A DNA stretch of 43,572 nucleotides from Lachnospiraceae bacterium (GCA_017479285.1 JAFVCL010000005.1:1-43572), one strand, 5' to 3'; positions 26,830-35,297 are shown, counted from the stretch's first letter. The notes: generated from the letters alone by a model not told the origin. Translations and numbers: made by a program.

Positions 26830-28836
26830 TCAGGCGTTTTTGCGATACTGGAGAGGTGTCTTGTTAAAGCATTTCTTGAAGAGCCTGTTGAAATTCTCAA
26901 CATTCTCATACCCCACCTCCGCGGCTATGCTCTCTACACTCATAGTCGTTCCGTGGAGAAGATTTTTAGCCCTCTTCATCCTCTCGCTCTTTATAAGGTC
27001 CTGGAAGGTCTGGCCGGACTTTTCGCGGATAAACTTCGAAAGATAGGGCTTTGAGAGGTGGAACTCCGAGGTAAGATCATCGAGAGTCACATCCTTGTAA
27101 TGTCCCTGGATGTAACTTATTATCTGTGTAATCCTCTCCTCTCTTCCCTGGGTTATATGCTGCTCCGACGCCAGCCTGTTCACAGCGCTTGTCAAAGCTC
27201 CGATGGATGCCTTTATAATATCTTCGTCCACGCCCACTCCCCAATACATCTTACCGCTTGCAAGGATTCCGACATAGGATGCCGCCCTTGAGCTGGAACT
27301 CTTGGATATGGCATGCTCCTCGTATACCGACAGTTCGTAATCGATACCGAAAAGATTCTTGATGGCATTGCTTACCGCGTCAAGACGGCCGTTTCCGGAT
27401 GCCGTTATATCTCTTCTTTCTCCGCCTATCTCCGCGGTCAGCGTCGCGGTAATACCCTTGTCCTGTTTGAAATGACACTCGGGAATAGAAAATACATTTC
27501 TCGGAGTAATGTAGTTCTCCTCGAAGATCTGGAAAATCTCCTTTGGCAAAAGCTCCTGGTGCCTCTTGTCCGACACGCCCTTGATAAGATATCCGACCTC
27601 CTCCTGCATCGCTTTCGGAAGAGCAAATCCAAACTGATTCTTAAGGACAAAGGCTACTCCGCCTTTACCGGAGGTCGAATTAATACGGATAACATCGGAC
27701 TCGTACTCCCGTCCGACATCTGAGGGATCGATGGGAAGATAAGGGATATCCCAGCGCTTTCCGGTCTTTCCCGCATCTCTCCACGCCATGCCCTTGCTTA
27801 TCGCATCCTGGTGGGAACCGGAAAAAGCGGTAAACACAAGGTCTCCGGCATAAGGAGTTCTCTCGTGTACCCTGAGATTTGTGAAGCTCTCATACTTCTC
27901 TCTTATTCCCATAATGTCCGAGAAATCAAGACCGCTGTCCACGCCGTGAGTCATCATATTGTTTGCCACGGTAACAAGGTCAACATTACCGGTCCTCTCA
28001 CCGTTTCCAAAAAGCGTTCCCTCTACGCGGTCAGCTCCCGCAAGTACGCCAAGCTCCGCATCGCTGACACCCGTTCCTCTGTCGTTATGGGGATGTACGC
28101 TGAGCACAACATTATCGCGATACTTAAGATTCTTGCTCATATATTCGATCTGGCAGGCGAAAACATGGGGCATCGCCACCTGAACCGTTGAGGGGAGATT
28201 TATGATTACCTTCCTGTTTCTGGTCGGTTTCCAGACATCGAGCACCGCGTTGCAGACCTCAAGGGCGTACTCGGGCTCTGTCTGGGAAAAGCTCTCGGGG
28301 CTGTACTCAAACATAAAGTTCCCGTCCGTCTCGTCCGCCAGCTTTTTAAGAAGCTTCGCGCCGTCAACAGCGATCTTTTTGATTGCTTCCTTATCCTTCT
28401 TGAATACCTGCTGTCTCTGCTCAACAGAGGTGGAATAGTAAAGATGCACCACCGCTTTTGGAGCACCTTTTACCGCGTCAAAGGTCTTTTTTATGATATG
28501 CTCGCGGGCCTGGGTAAGAACCTGGATTGTAACATCGTCCGGTATCATATCCTTTTCGATAAGAGTCCTTATAAATTCGTACTCGGTATCGGAGGATGCG
28601 GGGAAGCCCACCTCTATCTCCTTAAAACCGATCTTTACAAGAAGCTCAAAGAATTCCAGCTTCTGTTCAAGGCTCATCGGGTCGATAAGCGCCTGGTTTC
28701 CGTCCCGAAGGTCAACGCTGCACCAGATTGGCGGCTTTGTGATCGTCTCCTTCTTCACCCAATCATAGGTAACTACCGGAGGCATATGATAAGTCTTCTG
28801 GTATTTCTCACTGTATTTATTCTTTGATACTGCCAT
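26830..28836 (-). CDS. leuA: 2-isopropylmalate synthase fused to a C-terminal AraC-type DNA-binding domain
   Basis: First step of leucine synthesis: acetyl-CoA plus 2-ketoisovalerate. Residues 1-556 match the long LeuA type: VDLRDGNQAL at 41-50 (metal and catalytic Asp/Arg), HPHNDRG at 248-254, GTLFGNGERTGNVDL at 273-287, and a C-terminal regulatory domain at about 440-556. After a short linker, residues 566-668 form a complete AraC/XylS double helix-turn-helix: first helix pair around 583-608 (LDDLTSEFHLSKPYLSKFIR), second around 632-665 (ESIAAEVGYENVENFNRLFK, then KTPLQYR). The reading frame is continuous with no stop between. Normal LeuA of this type ends near 550-560 residues. AAAGGAG precedes the ATG. 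A leucine-sensing regulator is an inference. Confidence 0.92.
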   Translation of the reverse strand: MAVSKNKYSEKYQKTYHMPPVVTYDWVKKETITKPPIWCSVDLRDGNQALIDPMSLEQKLEFFELLVKIGFKEIEVGFPASSDTEYEFIRTLIEKDMIPDDVTIQVLTQAREHIIKKTFDAVKGAPKAVVHLYYSTSVEQRQQVFKKDKEAIKKIAVDGAKLLKKLADETDGNFMFEYSPESFSQTEPEYALEVCNAVLDVWKPTRNRKVIINLPSTVQVAMPHVFACQIEYMSKNLKYRDNVVLSVHPHNDRGTGVSDAELGVLAGADRVEGTLFGNGERTGNVDLVTVANNMMTHGVDSGLDFSDIMGIREKYESFTNLRVHERTPYAGDLVFTAFSGSHQDAISKGMAWRDAGKTGKRWDIPYLPIDPSDVGREYESDVIRINSTSGKGGVAFVLKNQFGFALPKAMQEEVGYLIKGVSDKRHQELLPKEIFQIFEENYITPRNVFSIPECHFKQDKGITATLTAEIGGERRDITASGNGRLDAVSNAIKNLFGIDYELSVYEEHAISKSSSSRAASYVGILASGKMYWGVGVDEDIIKASIGALTSAVNRLASEQHITQGREERITQIISYIQGHYKDVTLDDLTSEFHLSKPYLSKFIREKSGQTFQDLIKSERMKRAKNLLHGTTMSVESIAAEVGYENVENFNRLFKKCFNKTPLQYRKNA

Positions 28837-29141
28837 AATATAACACTCCTTTATGCATCATCCGTTCAATTTGCTATATCGGTATATGAGCGATTTTAAT
28901 TTAGTCTTCCCGCCCGATTTCTCTGTGTTTTCCTTAATCCAGTGTGGCAAACACCGCCGATTACTGTATATCCTATCACTATTTACCTGATATATCAAGA
29001 CTCATTTATGCTATTTGGTTGACTTATTTTATCATTTATCCCCTCGCTCATATCGCATATCTTACACCCAAATCCTGATACTCCCCGTCTGTTCCGTATG
29101 CCCGGCGGTTTTTCTACCATGTCCTTAAAATCCGCATATTT
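28837..29141 (-). promoter_or_regulatory. leuA upstream region with promoter at 28970-28998
   Basis: This gene-free stretch carries a plausible minus-strand promoter: -35 TTGATA (28993-28998), 17-bp spacer and -10 TAGGAT (28970-28975). The -35 overlaps the palindrome TGATATATCA (28988-28997). The leader of about 130 bases has only a small GTGT/ACAC stem. I see no T-box consensus and no leucine-rich leader peptide. An open frame crossing 28995-29234 looks accidental. Confidence 0.45.
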
Positions 29142-29181
29142 AAATACAGCATACGCAGGAGCTTCCGCATATGCTGTATTT
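29142..29181 (-). terminator. Large hairpin after the aminotransferase gene
   Basis: Twelve-base perfect arms (29142-29153 and 29170-29181), extended inward by a few GC pairs. It lies 50 bases past the aminotransferase stop. The minus-strand tail (TAAATATGCGG) is only weakly T-rich, so termination is likely but not certain. Confidence 0.5.
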
Positions 29182-29230
29182 CTTACAGTATACTTCTTAT
29201 TATGTCTTCGGTTATTTTGCAAACCGGAAA

Positions 29231-30412
29231 TCAATCTCTCTTCCCGGCTCTCAGCTTATCAACAAACCTTGCAAACCGCTTCATCGCTTCTCTCAGCTGG
29301 TCGATGGAGTAGGCGTAAGAAATCCGAAGGAATCCTTCTCCGCTGTCTCCGAACGCAGTACCGGGTACAGCAGCGACCTTTTCCTCCGCCAGAAATCTCT
29401 GGGCAAACTCCTCGCTTGTCATTCCTAATTCCTTAATGCACGGGAAGATGTAGAAGGCTCCGAAGGGCTCAAAGCACTTAATCCCCATCTCCTTAAATGC
29501 GTTGATAAGGAAGCGTCTGCGCTGATTATATGCGACTCTCATCTCGGCAACATCGCCGTCACCATTTTTAAGGGCCTCTATAGCGGCATACTGGCTTGTT
29601 GTAGGTGCGCACATTATACAGAACTGGTGAATTTTGGTCATCTGCTTAATGATCTCGACAGGACCGCAGGCATATCCGAGTCTCCATCCGGTCATAGCAT
29701 AAGCCTTCGAAAATCCGTTTATGAGGATGGTTCTTTCCTTCATACCGGGGAGGGATGCTATCGAGACATGCTTGTCCTTATATGTCAGCTCCGCATATAT
29801 CTCATCGCTCATTACATAGATATCATTCTCGATGATAACATCGCGGATTGCCTCGAGATCTGCCCTTTCCATGATCGCTCCGGTAGGGTTGTTGGGGAAA
29901 GGAAGGATAAGGATCTTGGTCTTATCGGTGATAGCCGCTCTAAGCTCCTCAGCCGTAAGTCTGAATTCATTTTCCTCCTTGAGGTCGATGATCACAGGCT
30001 TTGCCCCCGCAAGGATTGCGCAGGGCTCGTACGAAACATAGCTGGGCTGAGGGATTATGACCTCATCTCCGGGATTGCACATAGCTCGTATCCCGATGTC
30101 TATGGCCTCGGAACCTCCGACGGTTACAAGCGTTTCCGAAACGGCGTCATAGGAAATCCCCTGGGTCCTTTTGATGTAATTGCAGATTTCTTTCCTGAGC
30201 TCTATAAGTCCGGTATTCCCGGTGTAATGGGTCTTTCCTTTTTCAAGCGAGTATATACCCTCGTCGCGAATATGCCAGGGAGTCTCAAAATCAGGCTCAC
30301 CCACACCAAGAGAAATGACATCTTTGTCATTCATCTCAACTACGATATCAAAAAATTTTCTTATTCCGGACGGCTTTATGCCGACAATTGTATCTGATAC
30401 AGGGTTTTTCAC
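29231..30412 (-). CDS. Class I/II PLP-dependent aminotransferase
   Basis: Transfers amino groups between amino acids and 2-oxo acids. The 393-residue protein has the fold-type I pattern: GVGEPDFETP, PFPNNPTG, SDEIYAELTY and the PLP-binding lysine K236 in NGFSKAYAMTGWRLGY; the C-terminal Arg lies in GFLRISYA. It looks like the aspartate/aromatic aminotransferase (PatA-like) group. The start is GTG, overlapping the Lrp stop by four bases (GTGA), so it is coupled to the regulator gene, which probably controls it. The amino acid used cannot be told. Confidence 0.9.
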   Translation of the reverse strand: MKNPVSDTIVGIKPSGIRKFFDIVVEMNDKDVISLGVGEPDFETPWHIRDEGIYSLEKGKTHYTGNTGLIELRKEICNYIKRTQGISYDAVSETLVTVGGSEAIDIGIRAMCNPGDEVIIPQPSYVSYEPCAILAGAKPVIIDLKEENEFRLTAEELRAAITDKTKILILPFPNNPTGAIMERADLEAIRDVIIENDIYVMSDEIYAELTYKDKHVSIASLPGMKERTILINGFSKAYAMTGWRLGYACGPVEIIKQMTKIHQFCIMCAPTTSQYAAIEALKNGDGDVAEMRVAYNQRRRFLINAFKEMGIKCFEPFGAFYIFPCIKELGMTSEEFAQRFLAEEKVAAVPGTAFGDSGEGFLRISYAYSIDQLREAMKRFARFVDKLRAGKRD

Positions 30413-30897
30413 GGCGTTACAATCTCCCTTTCATCTTCCGGCTTTTCATTCAGGATCGTTCCGTGATCCTTGTACTTTTTAAGAATGAAATGCGTAGCCG
30501 TGCTGAGTACAGTCTCGAGTGTCGATAGCTTGTCCGATACGAAGGTCGAAACCTCACGAAGCGTTTTTCCTTCGAGCGTCACGAGAAGGTCGTAACCACC
30601 GGATATAAGATATACGCTCTGAACCTCCGGGTACTTGTAAATTCTCTCCGCGATATTGTCAAATCCCTGTCCTCTCTGGGGAGTAACACGAACCTCAATA
30701 AGAGCGGTAACCTTCTCAATACTGGTTTTCTCCCAGTTTATCATGGTGTGATATCCGCAGACGATACCCTCATCCTCCATCTTCTGGAGTGTGTTCACAA
30801 CATCGATTTCCGCGACCCCGAGGATGACCGCCAGCTCTTTAAGGTCGATACGACTGTTCTTTTCAATGATTGCAAGTAACTCTTCTTCCATTTTCAT
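30409..30897 (-). CDS. Lrp/AsnC family transcriptional regulator
   Basis: Amino-acid-responsive regulator of 162 residues. The N-terminal helix-turn-helix (IDLKELAVILGVAEIDVVNTL) is followed by the RAM/AsnC ligand domain with VTPQRGQGFDNIAERI and the VYLISGGYDLLVTLEGKT core. AGGA lies seven bases before the ATG. It overlaps the aminotransferase start by four bases and sits in an operon with the PurM/HypE C-domain protein. Lrp-type proteins often control the gene next to them, so regulation of the aminotransferase and perhaps of leuA is a reasonable guess. Confidence 0.93.
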   Translation of the reverse strand: MKMEEELLAIIEKNSRIDLKELAVILGVAEIDVVNTLQKMEDEGIVCGYHTMINWEKTSIEKVTALIEVRVTPQRGQGFDNIAERIYKYPEVQSVYLISGGYDLLVTLEGKTLREVSTFVSDKLSTLETVLSTATHFILKKYKDHGTILNEKPEDEREIVTP

Positions 30898-30986
30898 GAT
30901 CTCATCCTCGTTTCTTTATTTTCTCCGGATATTTTTCCGGGTATTCTCTTTTCGATAAAATCCGTTGCGAAGCCTCTGACTGCCAT
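30894..30986 (-). CDS. Possible 30-residue ORF coupled to the Lrp gene
   Basis: A short frame starts ATG at 30986 (MAVRGFATDF) and ends in a TGA that overlaps the Lrp ATG by four bases. GGAGG lies about 14 bases upstream, farther than usual. The peptide is basic and hydrophilic with no known motif. It fills most of an otherwise unexplained 120-base gap in the operon. It may be a leader that couples translation, or it may be chance. Confidence 0.3.
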   Translation of the reverse strand: MAVRGFATDFIEKRIPGKISGENKETRMRS

Positions 30987-31017
30987 GCTCAAGGCGCTTT
31001 CCTCCGGGCGTCCTTTA

Positions 31018-31611
31018 TCAGATCAGCCCCAGGCGTACAAGCTCGTCGGGCTCCGGCCGGTTTAAATGACTTTCGGTTCCGTCATTATGCAGAATATGAG
31101 CCTTTTTATCGGTCGTATATCCGACTGCGCAGGCATTTATGCCCGCCTCCTTAAGTCTCTTAATGCACTCTTCCGCCTCGGGAACTATCGCAGTATAACA
31201 ACCCTCCGAATACAGATGGTACGGATTGACCTCAAGGAGCTCACAGATTTCGATCGTCTCCTGACGGACCGGGATTTTCCGAAGATCAAGTTCAAAACCG
31301 ACTCCGCTCTTCCCCGCAAGGTCATAAAGCGCCGTAAGTATCCCACCTTCGGACGCCCCGGAAACAAAGCACTCCTCCGGCTCCGGGATCCCGTAGCCCT
31401 TCAGGTATCCGATTATTATCTCCCGTGCGGATTCCAGCTTTCCAAGGAGTCCTGAACCGCCAAAGGAAACCGCGTTTCTTACAAGATGCGCCGGATATCT
31501 CTCATTTATCCTGTCCCCAAAGCTTTCAGCGAGGACAGCAGTACCCTTAAGCCCCATATAGCCGGTCATTATGACCGGCATATGATCATTTGTACTCAAT
31601 TGAATAATCAT
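31018..31611 (-). CDS. PurM/HypE (AIR synthase) C-terminal-domain protein without the ATP-binding half
   Basis: A 197-residue protein that resembles only the C-terminal half of the AIR synthase/HypE/ThiL/SelD superfamily: SGASEGGILTALYDLAGKSG corresponds to the DPTRGGLA-type loop of HypE, followed by ELDLRKIPVR, ICELLEVNPYHLYSEG and a closing VGYTTDK strand. The N-terminal ATP-binding domain is absent and no hydrogenase or purine gene is near. Its ATG overlaps the stop of the small membrane protein by four bases, supporting this start although no ribosome site is visible. Function unknown; a binding or scaffolding role is possible. Confidence 0.75.
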   Translation of the reverse strand: MIIQLSTNDHMPVIMTGYMGLKGTAVLAESFGDRINERYPAHLVRNAVSFGGSGLLGKLESAREIIIGYLKGYGIPEPEECFVSGASEGGILTALYDLAGKSGVGFELDLRKIPVRQETIEICELLEVNPYHLYSEGCYTAIVPEAEECIKRLKEAGINACAVGYTTDKKAHILHNDGTESHLNRPEPDELVRLGLI

Positions 31612-31706
31612 ACAACATATGCTAAAATCATAGGAACGACCATCGCCAGAACCAGTATTCCGGCGATTACTCCCGCAATAATCTTTTTGGTTTTTTTATT
31701 GTGCAT
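31608..31706 (-). CDS. Tiny single-pass membrane protein (32 residues)
   Basis: Starts MHNKKTKKIIAG and continues as one hydrophobic helix (IAGILVLAMVVPMILAYV), with a basic cytoplasmic end. An in-frame ATG three codons earlier (31715) is an alternative start; neither has a strong ribosome site. The stop overlaps the next gene by four bases (ATGA), and a near-consensus promoter lies at 31799-31827, so this is the first gene of an operon. The form recalls the short stress-related membrane peptides such as Prli42, but homology is not shown. Confidence 0.65.
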   Translation of the reverse strand: MHNKKTKKIIAGVIAGILVLAMVVPMILAYVV

Positions 31707-31798
31707 ATTTAACATGTCGCCACGCCCTTGTCCCGTATAATGAGCTCCGGCCTTTGAACCGTGATATTGTCACTGCTTCTCTGTGCCGAAACAGATTA

Positions 31799-31827
31799 AT
31801 TATACTCTACGAAACCCTAATTCGCAA
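31799..31827 (-). promoter_or_regulatory. Promoter of the small-membrane-protein/Lrp operon
   Basis: Minus-strand -35 TTGCGA (31822-31827), a 17-bp spacer and perfect -10 TATAAT (31799-31804). The leader to the first ATG is about 85 bases. The region is shared with the divergent gene at 31861. Confidence 0.75.
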
Positions 31828-31860
31828 GTTATACATACTGCTATACATAATGGTAACCCA

Positions 31861-32475
31861 ATGAAATTTCAATTTCCTATCCTTTTAAGCGTAATAATGT
31901 TTATCTTCGTGCTCCAGTTCGCTATCCGACGGGCCCGCAACAAAAACGACAATGCGGACAAGAAGTTCTGGGCACGCGAAGCCGAAGCCAACAATGTCCG
32001 CCGCAAATCCCTCGATGATGTGGAGTATATTGCTGTCGATATGGAAAAACTCCCCACCTCGGTTCTCCCCGGGGATGAGCTGGTGAGCGATTGCATAAAA
32101 GATGTAAAAGAACTTTCCGAACAAAAGATCATAAACCTTACCGGATTTACAAATACCGATCTTAAATTAAAATACGGCGTTGCAAACCTGACATACCTGT
32201 CGGAATGCGACAACCGTTACACGATTCTTATCCAGACGCTTCAAAAATGGTCAGGATATCTATGGGAAAAAGGGCTCACGGATCCGTCCGTACAGATAAT
32301 GGAATATGAAGTATCCATCGGCTCCGACGCGCCTTCCCTGTACCGCCGTCTTGCATCATATTACAACAAACGGGGCGAGAAGGAGCGTATCGAAGAGCTT
32401 CTTGAAAAGGTCGAAGCCATGAACCTTTTGACAACGAAGCCTCTTATAGCTGACCTGAAAGATTATCTTAAATAA
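31861..32475 (+). CDS. Membrane-anchored protein of unknown function
   Basis: One of the few plus-strand genes. From the ATG at 31861 it has 204 residues: membrane helix at about 5-21 (FPILLSVIMFIFVLQFAI), a basic stop-transfer segment, then a cytoplasmic helical domain. The C-terminal half (TILIQTLQKWSGYLWEKG, APSLYRRLASYYNKRG, IEELLEKVEAMN) looks like helical TPR-type repeats. An open frame extends 26 codons upstream, but those residues are hydrophilic and would place the helix internally. I do not recognise the family. It diverges from the small-membrane-protein operon. Confidence 0.75.
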   Translation: MKFQFPILLSVIMFIFVLQFAIRRARNKNDNADKKFWAREAEANNVRRKSLDDVEYIAVDMEKLPTSVLPGDELVSDCIKDVKELSEQKIINLTGFTNTDLKLKYGVANLTYLSECDNRYTILIQTLQKWSGYLWEKGLTDPSVQIMEYEVSIGSDAPSLYRRLASYYNKRGEKERIEELLEKVEAMNLLTTKPLIADLKDYLK

Positions 32476-32484
32476 ATGACCTTC

Positions 32485-32521
32485 AAAAACCGCAATCCCC
32501 TATCCGGAAATTGCGGTTTTT
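32485..32521. terminator. Bidirectional terminator between convergent genes
   Basis: AAAAACCGCAA (32485-32495) pairs perfectly with TTGCGGTTTTT (32511-32521), giving a T-run in either direction. It serves the plus-strand gene ending at 32475 and galT ending at 32525. Confidence 0.9.
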
Positions 32522-32524
32522 ATA

Positions 32525-34057
32525 TTACAGACTCTCTATAAATCTTGCAAAGCCTTCTCTGCCTTTCCCGTCCCTCTTGTAGACTCCCGCGTCCTCAAGA
32601 ACCTGCATAAAGACAAGCCCGATCTCATCCTCGACGATCTTGTCGATATTTGCTTCGTCTATCTTTTCATACTTCTGCTTAAACTCATCCACCCAGTCGG
32701 CGTGCTTCTCAAGAACCTCATCCGACCTAAGATCCTTTCCTGCAAGAACAGCCTCCTTAAGCAGTGCCATCTCACTCTTAAGCCTTGCGGGGAGCACGGC
32801 AAGCCCCATAACCTCTATAAGTCCTATATTCTCTTTCTTTATATGATGGAGCCTTGAATGGGGATGGAACACTCCCAGCGGATGCTCCTCTGTTGTAATA
32901 TTATTTCTTAAAACAAGATCAAGCTCAAACTTTTCTCCGCGCTTTCTCGCAATAGGGGTTATTGTATTATGCGGTTCTCCGTCAGTCTCCGCAAAGATAA
33001 AGCACTCCTTATCACTGTATCCGCGCCATGCCTCCAGTATCTTATCCGCAAGTGCTATTATCCGGTCAGTGTCCTCTCCGGAGAGCCTGATCACCGACAT
33101 CGGCCACTTAACTATTCCTGCTGCCACATCCTCGAATCCCGGTATCACAAACTCCTTTTCAACCGGTGCCTTCGCCATGGCGAATTCATAATGTCCGCCC
33201 TGGAAATGATCATGAGAAAGTATCGAACCTCCCACAATTGGAAGATCGGCGTTCGACCCCACAAAATAATGAGGGAACTGCTTTACAAAATCAAAAAGCT
33301 TGCAAAATGTGGCATGCTCAATTTTCATCGGAACATGCTGTGAATTAAACACGATGCAGTGCTCGTTATAATAAACATAAGGGCTGTACTGGAAGCCCCA
33401 GCCGCTGCCGTTTATCGTAACCGGAATAATGCGGTGATTCTGCCTCGCAGGATGATTTATCCTTCCTGCATATCCCTCATTTTCACGGCATAAAAGACAT
33501 TTCGGGTAACCCGACTGCTTTGCAAGCTTGGCAGCCGCGATTGCCTTGGGATCCTTCTCCGGCTTGGAAAGGTTGATCGTAATATCAAGATCCCCATACT
33601 CTGTCGGAGCTACCCACTTTACATCCCTTGCAATGCGATAGCGGCGGATGTAGTCGGAATCACGACTAAGCTTGTAATAATAATCAGTCGCAGCCTCGGC
33701 GCCCTCTGTCTCGTATATCCTGTTAAAGCGCGAGATAACCTCGCTCGGTCTCGGCATAAGCATACTCATGATCTTAGTGTCAAAAAGATCACGATAGGTC
33801 GTTGTATTTTCGGCGATCAGCCCCGCCTCGAAAGCATGATCGAGCATGGAACCGAGTATTTTTTCAAGCACCGTCCCACTCGCAAGCTCCTCCTCGGAAA
33901 ATGTGATATCATCCTCCCCGGAGTTTTCCGCATCTCCGGGATCATCAAGCTTAAAGAGCTCGAGCAACCTGTTTGTTGTAAATATTTCGTCCTCCCCGGA
34001 AACAAGACCGGTCTGAAGTCCGTAACGGACAAGCTTTCTTATATCATTTTGGATCAT
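32525..34057 (-). CDS. galT: UDP-glucose-hexose-1-phosphate uridylyltransferase (type 2 GalT)
   Basis: Leloir pathway step: galactose-1-phosphate plus UDP-glucose to UDP-galactose plus glucose-1-phosphate. The 510-residue length and pattern fit the Firmicutes GalT2 group and not the shorter E. coli type. Visible: CLLCRENEGYAGRINHPARQNHR, NSQHVPMKIEHATF, and SHDHFQGGHYEFAM with the His motif. AGAGG lies nine bases before the ATG. It follows galK by 64 bases in the same direction and shares its terminator with the convergent gene. galE is not in the window. Confidence 0.94.
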   Translation of the reverse strand: MIQNDIRKLVRYGLQTGLVSGEDEIFTTNRLLELFKLDDPGDAENSGEDDITFSEEELASGTVLEKILGSMLDHAFEAGLIAENTTTYRDLFDTKIMSMLMPRPSEVISRFNRIYETEGAEAATDYYYKLSRDSDYIRRYRIARDVKWVAPTEYGDLDITINLSKPEKDPKAIAAAKLAKQSGYPKCLLCRENEGYAGRINHPARQNHRIIPVTINGSGWGFQYSPYVYYNEHCIVFNSQHVPMKIEHATFCKLFDFVKQFPHYFVGSNADLPIVGGSILSHDHFQGGHYEFAMAKAPVEKEFVIPGFEDVAAGIVKWPMSVIRLSGEDTDRIIALADKILEAWRGYSDKECFIFAETDGEPHNTITPIARKRGEKFELDLVLRNNITTEEHPLGVFHPHSRLHHIKKENIGLIEVMGLAVLPARLKSEMALLKEAVLAGKDLRSDEVLEKHADWVDEFKQKYEKIDEANIDKIVEDEIGLVFMQVLEDAGVYKRDGKGREGFARFIESL

Positions 34058-34121
34058 CTTACAAAACCTCTTTATCTCTGCCGCAAAACCTGCGATCTAA
34101 TTACCGTTACTCTGTCTTTCC

Positions 34122-35297
34122 CTATATAACGCTCGGTCCGTCGCCGACTTCTACCACATAGAAATCCGCTTTGTAACCAATGTTTTTTTCATAGTTTTCT
34201 CCGACAGACTTTATAAATTCTTCGACATTCTCTTCTTTAACGATGGATACCGTGCATCCGCCAAAGCCCGCACCGGTCATTCTCGACCCGATCACACCGG
34301 GAACCTTCCACGCCGCGTCAACAAGCGTATCAAGCTCCTTTCCGGTAACCTCGTAATCATCGCGGAGAGATTTGTGGGACTCGTTCATAAGCTGACCGAA
34401 GGCTTTGATATTACCGGCCTTAAGCGCACGAACTGCCTCGATCGTTCTCTGGTTTTCGTATACCGCATGTCTCGCCCTGCGACACTTTGTGCCATCCTTT
34501 ATTACCGGCGACAGCTTCTCATAGGTGGCCTCATCAAGATCTCCGAGACTCTTGATATTTACCATAGTCTGAAGAGCGGCAAGCGCATCCTCGCACTCCT
34601 GTCGGCGCTCGTTGTACTTAGAGTCTCCAAGCCCGCGCTTTTTATTGGAGCATGCTATAACGATCTTTGCTCCCTCGAGCTTAAGCGGTGCATACTCGTA
34701 CTGAAGGGTTGCAGTGTCAAGGAAGATAGCGTGATCCTTCTTACCCATTGCGATGGCGAACTGATCCATAATACCGCAGTTGACACCGTTAAACTTGTTC
34801 TCCGAGAACTGCCCGATAAGCGCAAGATCCTGGTTCGTCACATCAAATCCGAAAAGATCTCTTAATATAAATCCGGTCAGTACCTCGACCGAAGCAGAGG
34901 AGGAAAGACCGGAACCATTGGGTATGTTTCCGTTTAACAAAAGATCAAAACCGCAATCGATCTTCATTCCTTTTTCAGCAAATGCCCATACTACTCCGAG
35001 AGGGTAATTTACCCAGTCCAGCTCCTTTGCGGGCTTTATCCCGCCCGAAATATCAGCCTCTATAACACCTAAATCCTCAAAATTCATTGAGTAGAAGCGG
35101 CACTTTTTATCCTCTCTTTTTCTTGCCACTCCATAGGTTCCGATAGTCAGCGCACAGGGAAAAACATGTCCTCCGTTATAATCCGTGTGCTCCCCGATGA
35201 GATTGACCCGGCCCGGCGCAAAATAAGCCTTTGTTCCCTCAGCGTCTCCAAATACCTCATTAAATTTGTTAAGTATTATTTCCTTCATTTCAGACAT
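34122..35297 (-). CDS. galK: Galactokinase
   Basis: Phosphorylates galactose with ATP. The 391-residue GHMP kinase has the galactokinase signature GRVNLIGEHTDYNGG (29-43), the ATP loop NGSGLSSSASVEV, the catalytic Asp region GVNCGIMDQFAIAMG and motif 3 TGAGFGGCTVSIV. GGAGG lies seven bases before the ATG. It heads a galK-galT operon; a TATAAT box lies about 80 bases upstream with a poor -35, suggesting that it needs an activator, probably the AraC protein next door. Confidence 0.96.
   Translation of the reverse strand: MSEMKEIILNKFNEVFGDAEGTKAYFAPGRVNLIGEHTDYNGGHVFPCALTIGTYGVARKREDKKCRFYSMNFEDLGVIEADISGGIKPAKELDWVNYPLGVVWAFAEKGMKIDCGFDLLLNGNIPNGSGLSSSASVEVLTGFILRDLFGFDVTNQDLALIGQFSENKFNGVNCGIMDQFAIAMGKKDHAIFLDTATLQYEYAPLKLEGAKIVIACSNKKRGLGDSKYNERRQECEDALAALQTMVNIKSLGDLDEATYEKLSPVIKDGTKCRRARHAVYENQRTIEAVRALKAGNIKAFGQLMNESHKSLRDDYEVTGKELDTLVDAAWKVPGVIGSRMTGAGFGGCTVSIVKEENVEEFIKSVGENYEKNIGYKADFYVVEVGDGPSVI

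Noticed and set aside
28837-28970. T-box or leucine attenuator in the leuA leader
   Set aside because: No T-box consensus, no run of Leu codons in a short leader frame, and no strong terminator hairpin before the start codon.
28995-29234. 79-codon minus-strand frame between leuA and the aminotransferase gene
   Set aside because: It runs through the large hairpin, has no ribosome site and gives a peptide of no coherent composition; it also abuts the aminotransferase stop. Treated as chance.
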